Assembly (NCBI GenBank): GCA_030540435.1
Contig: JAUNWG010000007.1
Location: 1 to 59,103, forward strand
Reading direction: 5' to 3'
DNA length: 59,103 nt
Source: Eubacteriales bacterium
GTDB taxonomy: Bacteria > Bacillota > Clostridia > Oscillospirales > Butyricicoccaceae
Made by a program: the position numbers and the translations under genes. The notes below the pieces were generated by a model, which was given only the letters and a program-made list of their open reading frames with translations, searched no databases and was not told the origin of the DNA. How positions within the stretch are numbered: the stretch's first letter is position 1; the number at the start of each line of letters is the position of its first letter. Positions 36,179 to 44,182 of the stretch are shown here, piece after piece.

Positions 36179-37357
36179 TTACTTCACATCAACCCATACA
36201 GCGCCGTTGTCCGCAGACTCCGCGCAAGCGTTGATCCACTTGATGCCGTCGATGCCGTGCTCCAGATCGGGGTAAATGAGGTTCTTGAGCGTCTCCTCAT
36301 CGCCGTTGTCCTTTGCATTCATTGCGACAGCGAAGCGGCCATACAGGTTTGCCCACGAATCGATAAGGCCGGTGTAATGCAGTGCGCCGATGCGCTCATC
36401 CTCCTGCGCTTCCGATGCGAGGTAATCCAGACCGCGGTACAGCAGCTGCTCCGGCTGGCCCTGGATCTGATAATGTACGACATCCGGGCGTGCATCGTTC
36501 CACTCGATGGAAGCCTTGGAGCCGACGATGCGGATATGCTGAGAAGACATATCGCCTGCATTGACACAGGAGCACCACATACGGCCGACTGCACCATCTT
36601 CATAACGCATCAGGACATATGCATTGTCCTCCAGCGGGTAACGGGAGCCGACAAATGCCTGACGGTCGCACAGCACCTGCTTGAGCTTCTGATCCGGGCA
36701 GATGAGCTGGGACATGTAATAGGTATGGGTGGACAGGTCGCCCAGTACAAACGCACGGCCTACCTTGGACGGGTCAACACGCCACTTCTGGCCTTCGGAC
36801 TTGACGTCGCCTTCCGGGTCGCAGCCAAAGCCATGTGCATAGCGCAGGTCGATCATATTGATCTTGCCGAGCATACCAGAGGTTACCATGTGGCGCATCT
36901 GCTGCAGCATCTCAAAGCCGGAGAATCCATAGGTCACGCAGACGATCTTGCCCTTTTCCTCTGCCAGCTTCTTGATCTCCTCGCCCTGTTCTACCTCGAA
37001 AAACAGCGGCTTTTCACAGATAACATGCAGGCCAGCTTCCAGCGCTGCCTTGGTGACTTCATAGTGCAGGAAATTCGGGGTAGCGACGTCGACAGCCTCG
37101 ATGCCGTCCTCGCGCTTTGCCTCTTCTGCAAACATGGTCTTGTAATCCGGATAGCAGCGGTCTGCATCCATACCAAGATTGACGCCAAATTCCTTGCAGC
37201 GTTCTGCGTCTACGTCAAATGCAGCGGCAGTCAACACAAAGGAATTGTTGTCGCGCATTGCGCCCAGACGATGCTTGTAGCCTACCTGAGAGGTTTTGCC
37301 GCCGCCTACGATGCCCCAGCGGTACGGTCTTGCGATCTTCTTTTCACCGATGTTCAT
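36179..37357 (-). CDS. Gfo/Idh/MocA family oxidoreductase
   Basis: A 392-residue NAD(P)-dependent dehydrogenase of the Gfo/Idh/MocA type, which oxidises or reduces sugars and cyclitols. The N-terminal Rossmann fold reads WGIVGGGKTSQVGYKHR, with VATPNFLHYEVTKAALEAGLHV and the catalytic lysine in CEKPL; the C-terminal half is the substrate-binding sheet. AAAGGAAG precedes ATG 37357. It diverges from an AraC-type regulator across 310 bases, so local regulation by that protein is likely. The sugar cannot be deduced. Confidence 0.88.
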   Translation of the reverse strand: MNIGEKKIARPYRWGIVGGGKTSQVGYKHRLGAMRDNNSFVLTAAAFDVDAERCKEFGVNLGMDADRCYPDYKTMFAEEAKREDGIEAVDVATPNFLHYEVTKAALEAGLHVICEKPLFFEVEQGEEIKKLAEEKGKIVCVTYGFSGFEMLQQMRHMVTSGMLGKINMIDLRYAHGFGCDPEGDVKSEGQKWRVDPSKVGRAFVLGDLSTHTYYMSQLICPDQKLKQVLCDRQAFVGSRYPLEDNAYVLMRYEDGAVGRMWCSCVNAGDMSSQHIRIVGSKASIEWNDARPDVVHYQIQGQPEQLLYRGLDYLASEAQEDERIGALHYTGLIDSWANLYGRFAVAMNAKDNGDEETLKNLIYPDLEHGIDGIKWINACAESADNGAVWVDVK

Positions 37358-37667
37358 AATACGTACTTCCTTTCATACAACAACAGAATACCAGATACAT
37401 GTTTGGTTTTTCGACTTGGATATAGAGACACAATATGTTTCTTTACATAACACAACTGCGCGCTCTATCAAACGGAATGTTTTCTTTTTGCATTTATTTT
37501 TTGTTTGAAAAAAGAATAATACGTGAAAATAACCATATTTTGAAGAAGTTTTTTGTTTACTTTCACCGTTCCCGTTTCATTGTCTGTATTATATACTATC
37601 CATGTGATAACCGGAATAATGAATTTCATGAAAAACATGCTCGATTTTGCGGAAAGGAGAAAAGACG
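37358..37667. promoter_or_regulatory. AT-rich divergent control region
   Basis: A 310-base gene-free gap between the oxidoreductase and araC-type genes, clearly more AT-rich than its neighbours. A TATTATATACTA stretch near 37587-37598 could serve as -10 on either strand, but no convincing -35 was found. Activator-dependent promoters would look like this. Confidence 0.4.
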
Positions 37668-38522
37668 ATGTATGAGCTTGGGCCGGGCATACTGCCCAAT
37701 TCGATCTGTGTGCCGCTGACCCCGACGGCACATGCGCAGGAGATCTATTTTTATCCGACACTGTGCGGGCAATACTCCTGCGATGCACAGTATATCGTCA
37801 ACCGGCAGGAGCATGAAAATCCTCTGCTCATTTTTATCCGCAACGGCATGCTGCGCTTACAATATGAAGGGCAGGTATATCATGCCGGCAAGGGAGATAT
37901 TATCCTGCTGGATTGCAGCCGCCCCCATTGCTATGCAGCGGAGGGCAATGTGGATTTTCTGTATCTGCATTTTGACGGCAGCAATGCGCATCAGCTGGTA
38001 ACGGATATTACGGCGGATTCGCCGCTGCTGCGCAAGCAGGAAAATGTTCTGGCGGGAGAACGGTTATATGATCTGATCCAATCCTACCGTCGCCGCGGCA
38101 TTGAAAATGAAGTGGAAAGCTCCATGCGCATTTATCAGCTGCTTATGCTGCTTGCCATGCCGCCGGAGCGCATGACCCGGCGGGATACGCCGATCAATCA
38201 GACCGTCGACTATATCCGCGGGCATGTCGGGGAAAGCATTACATTACAGTCGCTGGCGAATATGGCACATTTGAGCGCATGTCATTATTCGCACGAATTT
38301 AAGCGGCAGACGGGCTTTTCTCCCATGGAATATGTCATCAATACCCGTCTGGAAAAGGCAAAAATGCTGCTGCTGCAAACGACGATGTCTGTCGTTGACA
38401 TTGCATATGAGGTCGGCTATGAGAGCGGCAGCAGCCTGAGCAGCCTGTTTATCAAAAAGGTGGGCTGCTCCCCGCGGGAATACCGGCGGAGCAATGGCAT
38501 CGGCGTGCGGGAGAACGCATAA
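37668..38522 (+). CDS. AraC-family transcriptional regulator
   Basis: The 284-residue protein has an N-terminal cupin-like sensing domain (about 20-150, with YEGQVYHAGKGDIILLDCSRPH) and a C-terminal double helix-turn-helix (about 185-284: SITLQSLANMAHLSACHYSHEFKRQTGFSP and VVDIAYEVGYESGSSLSSLFIKKVGCSPREYR). Such proteins usually bind a sugar and activate transport or catabolic genes. ATG 37668 follows AAAGGAG. Its divergent partner, the oxidoreductase, is the likely target. Confidence 0.9.
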   Translation: MYELGPGILPNSICVPLTPTAHAQEIYFYPTLCGQYSCDAQYIVNRQEHENPLLIFIRNGMLRLQYEGQVYHAGKGDIILLDCSRPHCYAAEGNVDFLYLHFDGSNAHQLVTDITADSPLLRKQENVLAGERLYDLIQSYRRRGIENEVESSMRIYQLLMLLAMPPERMTRRDTPINQTVDYIRGHVGESITLQSLANMAHLSACHYSHEFKRQTGFSPMEYVINTRLEKAKMLLLQTTMSVVDIAYEVGYESGSSLSSLFIKKVGCSPREYRRSNGIGVRENA

Positions 38523-38561
38523 AATACACAGTTTGTACACACAAAATTTATAGATTTGCAA

Positions 38562-38590
38562 TTGTATAACCTGTAGGTTGGTGCTATAAT
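38562..38590 (+). promoter_or_regulatory. Promoter of the foldase lipoprotein gene
   Basis: TTGTAT (38562-38567), 17-bp spacer, TATAAT (38585-38590). Confidence 0.7.
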
Positions 38591-38674
38591 GGACGAGTGA
38601 AACTGTGGTACTGCGGCCATCCGTATGTACAAGCGATATTTTTTAATTTTTAATAAAGAACAGGAGAACAAAAG

Positions 38675-39817
38675 ATGAAGCGATTTTTATCCATGCTGAT
38701 GACAGGTATTCTGTGCATCGGTATGCTGGCGGGCTGCGGCTCGGCAAAGGACAATACGCCTGTGGTCATGAAGGTGGACGGTGAAGAGGTACAGTCCAGC
38801 GAGCTGGCAGCGTATATTGTCTATAATATGATGTATTATGAAAACTATTTCGGCATGGAAATGAAGCAGCTGGCAGATGCTGATATTTTTGAAGGCATCA
38901 AAGAGGGCTGCCAGCAGCAGGTCGTACAGTATCGTGCGATCAACAAGCTGGCCGAGCAGGAGGGCGTCACCCTGAGCAAGGAATCCAAGGAAAAGCTGGA
39001 GGAAAACAAAAATACAAACCGTGAATCCCTTGGCTCTAAGACCGGTTCGTTTGTCCGCTGGCTGAAGTATTCCGTCAAGGGCGACGAGGATCCGTTTGTC
39101 ACCTACCTCAACAGCTATGGCTATACCGAAGAGCTGTATGACCGCAACAATGAAGCGGTACAGCTGGAAGATGATATCATTGAAAAGTATTACAATGACG
39201 GCGTAATCACAGAGGAGTTCGAAAAGAACTACCTGCATGCAAAGTCCATCTTGATCTCTGACTGCGACGAAGACGGCAACCAGCTGGAGGGCGATGCGCT
39301 GACAGCGGCACAGACCAAGGCGCAGGAGGTTCTGGACAAGGTAAAGGCAAATCCGGACGATTTTGATACGCTGTGGAAGGAAAACAACTCGGATACCGCA
39401 CAGGGCGACAATGGCTACTATTTCACCGAGGGTGACATGGTAGAGGAATATTATAACGGCGTTAAGGCGATTGAGGTCGGCAGCGTCGGCACGGAGCTGG
39501 TTTATCATGAGGGTTACGGCTGGTTCATCATCAAGCGTATGGAGCTGGAGGATTCTGCACTGACAGATACCGCTGCTTATCTGAACAATTCCGGTCAGGA
39601 GGGCGACGACAGCACAATCAAGAGTGCGATCGGTCAGAACATGGTCAATGACAAGCTGGATGAGATCATGGAAAGCATGGAAGTCGAAACCACAGAAGAG
39701 TATGACAAAATCACCGCATATAATGTAAACACCTATCTGCCGTTTGCAGTAGATGCATTTGTATCCGGTTCCGGCTCTGCGGCAGGTTCCGCAGCAGGCT
39801 CCGGCGCAGCGGCTTAA
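38675..39817 (+). CDS. PrsA/SurA-like peptidyl-prolyl isomerase lipoprotein
   Basis: The 380-residue product starts with a lipoprotein signal (lipobox MLAGC, Cys21) and then a SurA-N/PrsA-like helical chaperone region (VVMKVDGEEVQSSELAAYIV, with tyrosine-rich helix). A parvulin-like PPIC domain follows at about 190-295 (YLHAKSILIS, DFDTLWKENNSD, GDNGYYFTEGDMV, GYGWFIIKRM). It ends in a low-complexity Gly/Ser/Ala tail. It should help fold exported proteins at the membrane outer face. AGGAG precedes ATG 38675. Isomerase activity is inferred from the fold only. Confidence 0.85.
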   Translation: MKRFLSMLMTGILCIGMLAGCGSAKDNTPVVMKVDGEEVQSSELAAYIVYNMMYYENYFGMEMKQLADADIFEGIKEGCQQQVVQYRAINKLAEQEGVTLSKESKEKLEENKNTNRESLGSKTGSFVRWLKYSVKGDEDPFVTYLNSYGYTEELYDRNNEAVQLEDDIIEKYYNDGVITEEFEKNYLHAKSILISDCDEDGNQLEGDALTAAQTKAQEVLDKVKANPDDFDTLWKENNSDTAQGDNGYYFTEGDMVEEYYNGVKAIEVGSVGTELVYHEGYGWFIIKRMELEDSALTDTAAYLNNSGQEGDDSTIKSAIGQNMVNDKLDEIMESMEVETTEEYDKITAYNVNTYLPFAVDAFVSGSGSAAGSAAGSGAAA

Positions 39818-39823
39818 ATCAGT

Positions 39824-39928
39824 TTGACACAGACAGGTTTGTGTACTATATAAATCTGTCAAAAGACAGTATGTATTCCGCGTTCACACGCAAAAGAACC
39901 CCCGGAGAGCTCCATTCTCCGGGGGTTC
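39824..39928 (+). ncRNA. Candidate small transcript downstream of the foldase gene
   Basis: A near-consensus promoter TTGACA (39824-39829), 17-bp spacer, TATATA (39847-39852) begins only six bases after the foldase stop. It is followed by hairpin CTGTC-AAAA-GACAG (39856-39869) and a perfect 13-bp stem GAACCCCCGGAGA/TCTCCGGGGGTTC (39896-39928). No open reading frame with a ribosome site follows, so a non-coding RNA of about 70 bases is proposed. The large stem has its T run on the minus strand, so it may instead be a converging terminator. Confidence 0.4.
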
Positions 39929-40039
39929 AAACTTTGGGTCAATACTTGAAAAAATGTGCATAAAATATCACGCCTCGGGGCGGCGATTTGTATACCATGT
40001 AGAAAAATAAGAAGAATCTGTGAATTGTCCGTTTTTTCC

Positions 40040-40068
40040 TTGCAATTGACATGTAAAAGTGTTATCTT
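40040..40068 (+). promoter_or_regulatory. Possible promoter of the glycosyltransferase gene
   Basis: TTGCAA (40040-40045), 17-bp spacer, TATCTT (40063-40068). Confidence 0.5.
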
Positions 40069-40115
40069 TTGGGAAAGATAAGGCGAATGTGTTCGGTTTA
40101 GGAGGGACGCTGCCA

Positions 40116-41408
40116 GTGGATTTTATTGTTAAAATGAATACGCTGATCATTACCATGATCTCTGTGTTGTACGTATATCAAATGTTTTATATTGCTGTGG
40201 TATTTATTGGGGAATGGGTGCAGAAGCGCCGGGAGAAAAAGCAGCCGGATATACCGGTGAAGCAGCATCGGTTTGCGGCGATCATCTCCGCACGAAATGA
40301 ATCCAATGTAATCGGTCAGCTGCTCGATACGATCCGCGCACAGAAATATCCGGCAGAGCTTTTGGACGCAATTGTTATTGCAGATAACTGCACGGACGAC
40401 ACGGCGCAAGTCGCACGGGAGCATGGCGCGATCGTTTATGAGCGGTTTAATAAGGAAAAGGTCGGCAAGGGCTTTGCCCTGAATTATGCGTTCCATCATA
40501 TTGCGGAAGATTATGGCGACAGCTATTATGACGCATATGTGATCATAGATGCGGATAATCTGCTGGATGAAAATTACTTTGCAGAGATGAACAAGACCTT
40601 CTGTAAGGGCTATCGCATCATGACCAGCTACCGCAATTCCAAGAACTTTGCATCCAACTGGATTTCCGCCGGTTATTCGCTGTGGTTCCTGCGCGAGGCG
40701 AAATTCTTGAATAATGCCCGGATGATGCTGGGTACCAGCTGTGCGGTTTCCGGCACCGGCTTTCTGGTTTCCAGTGAGATCATCCGCGAGCGCGGCGGCT
40801 GGAATTATCATCTGCTGACAGAGGATATTGAATTTACGGTAGATACCGTCATCCGCGGCGAAAATATCGGCTATTGTGCAGGCGCGATGCTGTATGACGA
40901 GCAGCCGACGACCTTCCAGCAGTCGTGGACGCAGCGGATGCGCTGGGCAAAGGGATTTTATCAGATCGTTGCCAACTATGGCGGGCGGCTGAGCGGCGGT
41001 ATTGTCAAAAACCGCAGGAAGAATCCATTTGCCTGCTTTGACCTGACGATGACAGTCATGCCGGCAATGCTGATCACGGTTTTTATCCTGATCTCTGATT
41101 TAGTCCTGTTGCTGATGGCAGCCTTTGGCTCGATGTATATGCCACATTTATTGCAAAACATGTTAGGCTCACTGGTCTTTTGGCTCGGCGGCTATTACAG
41201 CTCGCTGTTCTTTATGGGTGCGGTCACGATGATCACCGAGCGCAAAAAGATCCGCAATTGTCCGTGGTGGAAGCGTATTTTGTATACGTTTACCTTCCCG
41301 TTCTTCCAGCTGACCTATCTGCCGATTGCATTGGCAGCGCTGTTTAAGAAGGTCGAATGGAAGCCGATCCGCCATGAGGTGGCAAAATCGCTGGACGAAG
41401 TCCGCTGA
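40116..41408 (+). CDS. Membrane GT2-family glycosyltransferase
   Basis: The 430-residue processive-type GT2 enzyme has a transmembrane helix at about 10-28 and three or four more after residue 310. The catalytic GT-A domain shows AAIISARNESNVIGQLLDTI, the DxD in IDADNLLDENY, the EDIEFT acceptor acid and the QRMRWAKGF box (Q-x-x-R-W). These are shared with cellulose and hyaluronan synthase-like enzymes, so it likely makes or extends a surface polysaccharide or glycolipid. GTG 40116 is taken as start since AGGAGGG lies 9 bases before it; ATG 40134 is the alternative. A terminator follows. Confidence 0.88.
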   Translation: MDFIVKMNTLIITMISVLYVYQMFYIAVVFIGEWVQKRREKKQPDIPVKQHRFAAIISARNESNVIGQLLDTIRAQKYPAELLDAIVIADNCTDDTAQVAREHGAIVYERFNKEKVGKGFALNYAFHHIAEDYGDSYYDAYVIIDADNLLDENYFAEMNKTFCKGYRIMTSYRNSKNFASNWISAGYSLWFLREAKFLNNARMMLGTSCAVSGTGFLVSSEIIRERGGWNYHLLTEDIEFTVDTVIRGENIGYCAGAMLYDEQPTTFQQSWTQRMRWAKGFYQIVANYGGRLSGGIVKNRRKNPFACFDLTMTVMPAMLITVFILISDLVLLLMAAFGSMYMPHLLQNMLGSLVFWLGGYYSSLFFMGAVTMITERKKIRNCPWWKRILYTFTFPFFQLTYLPIALAALFKKVEWKPIRHEVAKSLDEVR

Positions 41409-41427
41409 GCTTTCAGCTTAAGATAGA

Positions 41428-41456
41428 AAGAACCGGTCGGAAGACCGGTTCTTTTT
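41428..41456 (+). terminator. Terminator of the glycosyltransferase gene
   Basis: AAGAACCGGTC-ggaa-GACCGGTTCTTTTT. Confidence 0.93.
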
Positions 41457-41544
41457 GTTATACTATGTTATTTTAGGAAAAAATATGGTATACTACCATT
41501 GTTGTCACTTCCAATCCGGCAGCGGAAAGGAGGGAACAAAGTAT

Positions 41545-41640
41545 ATGGAAAATATTATAATTCCATTTTTGGTTGCGGTTGCAGCAGGTGTTATGGTACA
41601 TATCATTTGCACGTGGCTTGACAACAGTCACAGGCGATAA
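41545..41640 (+). CDS. Fst-like type I toxin peptide
   Basis: A 31-residue hydrophobic peptide: MENIIIPFLVAVAAGV, then a Trp-Leu-Asp (WLD) at the membrane edge and the basic tail NSHRR. The I-x-P-x-x-x-G...WL layout is that of the Fst/PepA1 family of membrane toxins. AAAGGAGGG lies 9-10 bases before ATG 41545. An extended -10 (TGG-TATACT, 41489-41494) puts the message start near TTGTTGTC at 41499-41506. That octamer is repeated in the 3' region at 41687-41694, opposite the antisense RNA, as in the par locus of plasmid pAD1. A shared bidirectional terminator follows (41655-41688). Confidence 0.7.
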   Translation: MENIIIPFLVAVAAGVMVHIICTWLDNSHRR

Positions 41641-41649
41641 GCCCAGCCA

Positions 41650-41732
41650 AAAGGAAATCCCGGAGGTGCGACTCCGGGATTTTTCTTTGTTGTCGGGAAC
41701 ACGATATGGAATCATGTAACTCCATTTTTGGT
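41650..41732 (-). ncRNA. Antisense antitoxin RNA of the Fst-like locus
   Basis: Minus-strand promoter TTGTTT (41767-41762), 17-bp spacer, TATACT (41744-41739). An RNA of about 85 bases ends at AAATCCCGGAG/CTCCGGGATTT (41655-41682), which also terminates the toxin message. It contains GACAACAA, complementary to the toxin leader. Confidence 0.6.
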
Positions 41733-41824
41733 ATCTTTAGTATAACATATGGCGCGGAGAAAAACAAGCGGGAGAAGTATTTATTTTGCTGTGAGGAAGG
41801 AATATCATAAATTGTCCGGATTTC

Positions 41825-41856
41825 TTCACATCATGTTCACATAATTGACGTAAAAT
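41825..41856 (+). promoter_or_regulatory. PhoP/OmpR-type direct repeats before the two-component operon
   Basis: TTCACA (41825-41830) and TTCACA (41836-41841) are spaced exactly 11 bases apart, one helical turn, followed by TAAAAT (41851-41856) and no good -35. This matches boxes bound by PhoP/PhoB-type regulators and suggests autoactivation. Confidence 0.55.
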
Positions 41857-41894
41857 AGAACCATGAGAATGCGAAACAGGAAGGAGCATGACCT

Positions 41895-42575
41895 ATGTTC
41901 ACAATTTTAATCGCAGATGATGAAGAGCGTATTCGCCGACTGGTATCGGATTTCCTGCGGCGGGATGGTTATACCGTCCTGCAGGCGGCGGACGGCGGGC
42001 AGGCAATGGAGCTGATCGACCAGAAGCTGGGATCGATTGATTTGATCATTCTCGATGTGATGATGCCGGTGTATGACGGCTGGAGTGTGCTGCGGCATAT
42101 CCGTGCAAAAAATAAAGAGGTGCCGGTCATGATGCTGACTGCCCGCACAGAGGACACCGATGAAGTATTCGGTTTTGACCTCGGTGCGGATGATTATATC
42201 ACAAAACCATTTTCCCCGATCGTCCTTTCCGCAAGGGTGCGCGCCATCGAAAAGCGCCGCCATCAGCACGATCAGGAGGTATTTCAATCGGGCGAACTGA
42301 CCATCAATGAGGTGCGGCGGGAGGTCTGCGTCGCTGGGGAAACCGTCGAGCTGACGCCGAAGGAGTATGAATTGCTCATTTATTTTAAAAATAACCAGAA
42401 TATCGCCGCATCGCGGGAAAATATCCTCAATGCCGTTTGGGGGTATGACTATTTCGGTGATCTGCGCACGGTGGATACCCATATCAAAAAGCTGCGTGCA
42501 AAGCTCGGCCCATGCGGGGCGATGATTGAAACGGTACGTGGCTTTGGCTATCGGTTTGAAGGTGCAAAAACGTGA
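41895..42575 (+). CDS. OmpR/PhoB-family response regulator
   Basis: The 226-residue protein has a receiver domain (ADDEE at residues 7-11, phospho-acceptor Asp54 in ILDVMMP, Lys in ITKPFSP) and a winged-helix effector domain (about 128-226: LTPKEYELLIYF...VWGYDYFGDLRTVDTHIKKLRAKLG). AGGAG precedes ATG 41895. Its stop overlaps the kinase start by four bases, so expression is coupled. Signal and regulon are unknown. Confidence 0.95.
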   Translation: MFTILIADDEERIRRLVSDFLRRDGYTVLQAADGGQAMELIDQKLGSIDLIILDVMMPVYDGWSVLRHIRAKNKEVPVMMLTARTEDTDEVFGFDLGADDYITKPFSPIVLSARVRAIEKRRHQHDQEVFQSGELTINEVRREVCVAGETVELTPKEYELLIYFKNNQNIAASRENILNAVWGYDYFGDLRTVDTHIKKLRAKLGPCGAMIETVRGFGYRFEGAKT

Positions 42576-44071
42576 AAGAGACAGCGAAGCGGCGCGGCAT
42601 CCACTCCCTGCGTGTCCGCTTTTCGGGTGCAATCGCACTGGCGGCGACGATCTTTATCGCAGTGATGATTGTATTAAATCTGCTGTTCTTTCAGACATAT
42701 TATCTGATGCAGAAGCAGCGGCATCTGGTTCATGTCTATCATACAATCAACAATTCGTATAATAGTGATGTTACTATACTACAAGACAAGTTACAGGAGA
42801 TCGAGACGAATAACAATATACGTATAAAAATTATTGGAGAATACGGACAGTATATTTATGACACGATGTTTTCCCATGACCGTGATTCCGATTGGCTCAA
42901 TTCGATCACGCAGAAGCCGTATGGGCAGACGCTGTATATCTATGACGGCGAGGAGCTGGAGAAAAAAGGATATGCGTTTCTGACCTCCGATCCGACCAAT
43001 GGCGGGGAGACGGATTACCTCTCTATGCTGGGCAGGCTGAACAATGGTGATTTGATCATCCTGCGCATCCCCACTGCCGCGCTGACGGAAAACCAGTCGG
43101 TAAACTTTGTGTTCTTGATGATATCCGGTCTGGCGGCACTGCTGGTGTGCCTGATTGCGGGCTATTTTATCAGCAGTAAATTCACGCGTCCGATTGAGGA
43201 AATGACAGAAGTGGCGGATTCGGTGGCCCGTCTGGATTTTTCCAAAAAGTATACCGGGCATTATCACGATGAGATCGGTGCGCTCGGATGCAGCATCAAC
43301 CAGATGTCGCATTATCTGGAATCAGCGATCCACGATATGCAGCAGATGAATGAACAGCTGCAGCGGGAGATCGAGGAAAAGCAGCGCATCGACGATATGC
43401 GCAAGGAATTTATCATCAATGTTTCCCATGACTTAAAGACCCCGATCGCGCTCATTCAGGGCTATGCCGAGGGTCTGCGCGTCGGCATCAATGAGTCGGA
43501 GGAGGATAAAAATTATTACTGCGACATCATCATTGACGAAGCGAAGCGCATGAACCATCTCGTGCGGCAGCTGCTCGATCTGTCGCGCATTGAGCTGGGC
43601 AATACCGTGCCGAATCAGACGGATTTTGACGCCTATGAGCTGGCAGAGGCGGTCGTCGGCAAGACCCAGGTCATGTGGCAGGAAAAGCGGCAGACCATCG
43701 ATATGTCCGGCGTTGGGGAGCAGACGTTCCATGCGGATTACGATATGCTGGAGCGTGCGCTGCTGAATTATATGACCAATGCCATCGATCATACGCCGGA
43801 GGGCGGGCATATTTGGCTGAAAACAACGGAGGATACCAGGCATGTTGTCATGACCGTGCGCAATGAGGGCAGTACGCTTGCGCAGGAGGAAATGGATAAG
43901 ATCTGGGATAAATTCTATAAGCTGGACAAGGCGCGTACCCGCGTGAGCGGCGGCGGTTCCGGCATCGGTCTGTCCATTGTCAAGGCAATCATGACGGTGC
44001 ATCAGGGCGGCTGCGGCGTGCGCAATGTGGAAGATGGCGTGGAATTTTACCTGTCCCTGCCAAAATCATGA
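42572..44071 (+). CDS. Sensor histidine kinase
   Basis: The 499-residue kinase begins at GTG 42572, overlapping the regulator. Two transmembrane helices (about 20-42 and 170-195) enclose a 125-residue extracytoplasmic sensor. A HAMP domain follows (FTRPIEEMTEVADSVARLDFS), then the phospho-acceptor H-box NVSHDLKTPIALIQGY, the N-box YMTNAIDHTPEGG and G-box GGGSGIGLSIVKAI. It is of the VanS/PhoR-like HisKA class. What the outer domain senses cannot be told. Confidence 0.94.
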   Translation: MKETAKRRGIHSLRVRFSGAIALAATIFIAVMIVLNLLFFQTYYLMQKQRHLVHVYHTINNSYNSDVTILQDKLQEIETNNNIRIKIIGEYGQYIYDTMFSHDRDSDWLNSITQKPYGQTLYIYDGEELEKKGYAFLTSDPTNGGETDYLSMLGRLNNGDLIILRIPTAALTENQSVNFVFLMISGLAALLVCLIAGYFISSKFTRPIEEMTEVADSVARLDFSKKYTGHYHDEIGALGCSINQMSHYLESAIHDMQQMNEQLQREIEEKQRIDDMRKEFIINVSHDLKTPIALIQGYAEGLRVGINESEEDKNYYCDIIIDEAKRMNHLVRQLLDLSRIELGNTVPNQTDFDAYELAEAVVGKTQVMWQEKRQTIDMSGVGEQTFHADYDMLERALLNYMTNAIDHTPEGGHIWLKTTEDTRHVVMTVRNEGSTLAQEEMDKIWDKFYKLDKARTRVSGGGSGIGLSIVKAIMTVHQGGCGVRNVEDGVEFYLSLPKS

Positions 44072-44111
44072 TATAATGGTCGATTTTTCGTGAAAATCAG
44101 CACTTTGCCAC

Positions 44112-44140
44112 TTGGTACAGCCCGGACAGTATGCTATACT
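44112..44140 (+). promoter_or_regulatory. Promoter of the DEAD-box helicase gene
   Basis: TTGGTA (44112-44117), 17-bp spacer, TATACT (44135-44140). Confidence 0.65.
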
Positions 44141-44182
44141 GATAACAGATCAGATATGAAAAAAGGAGTATGCACGATAACT

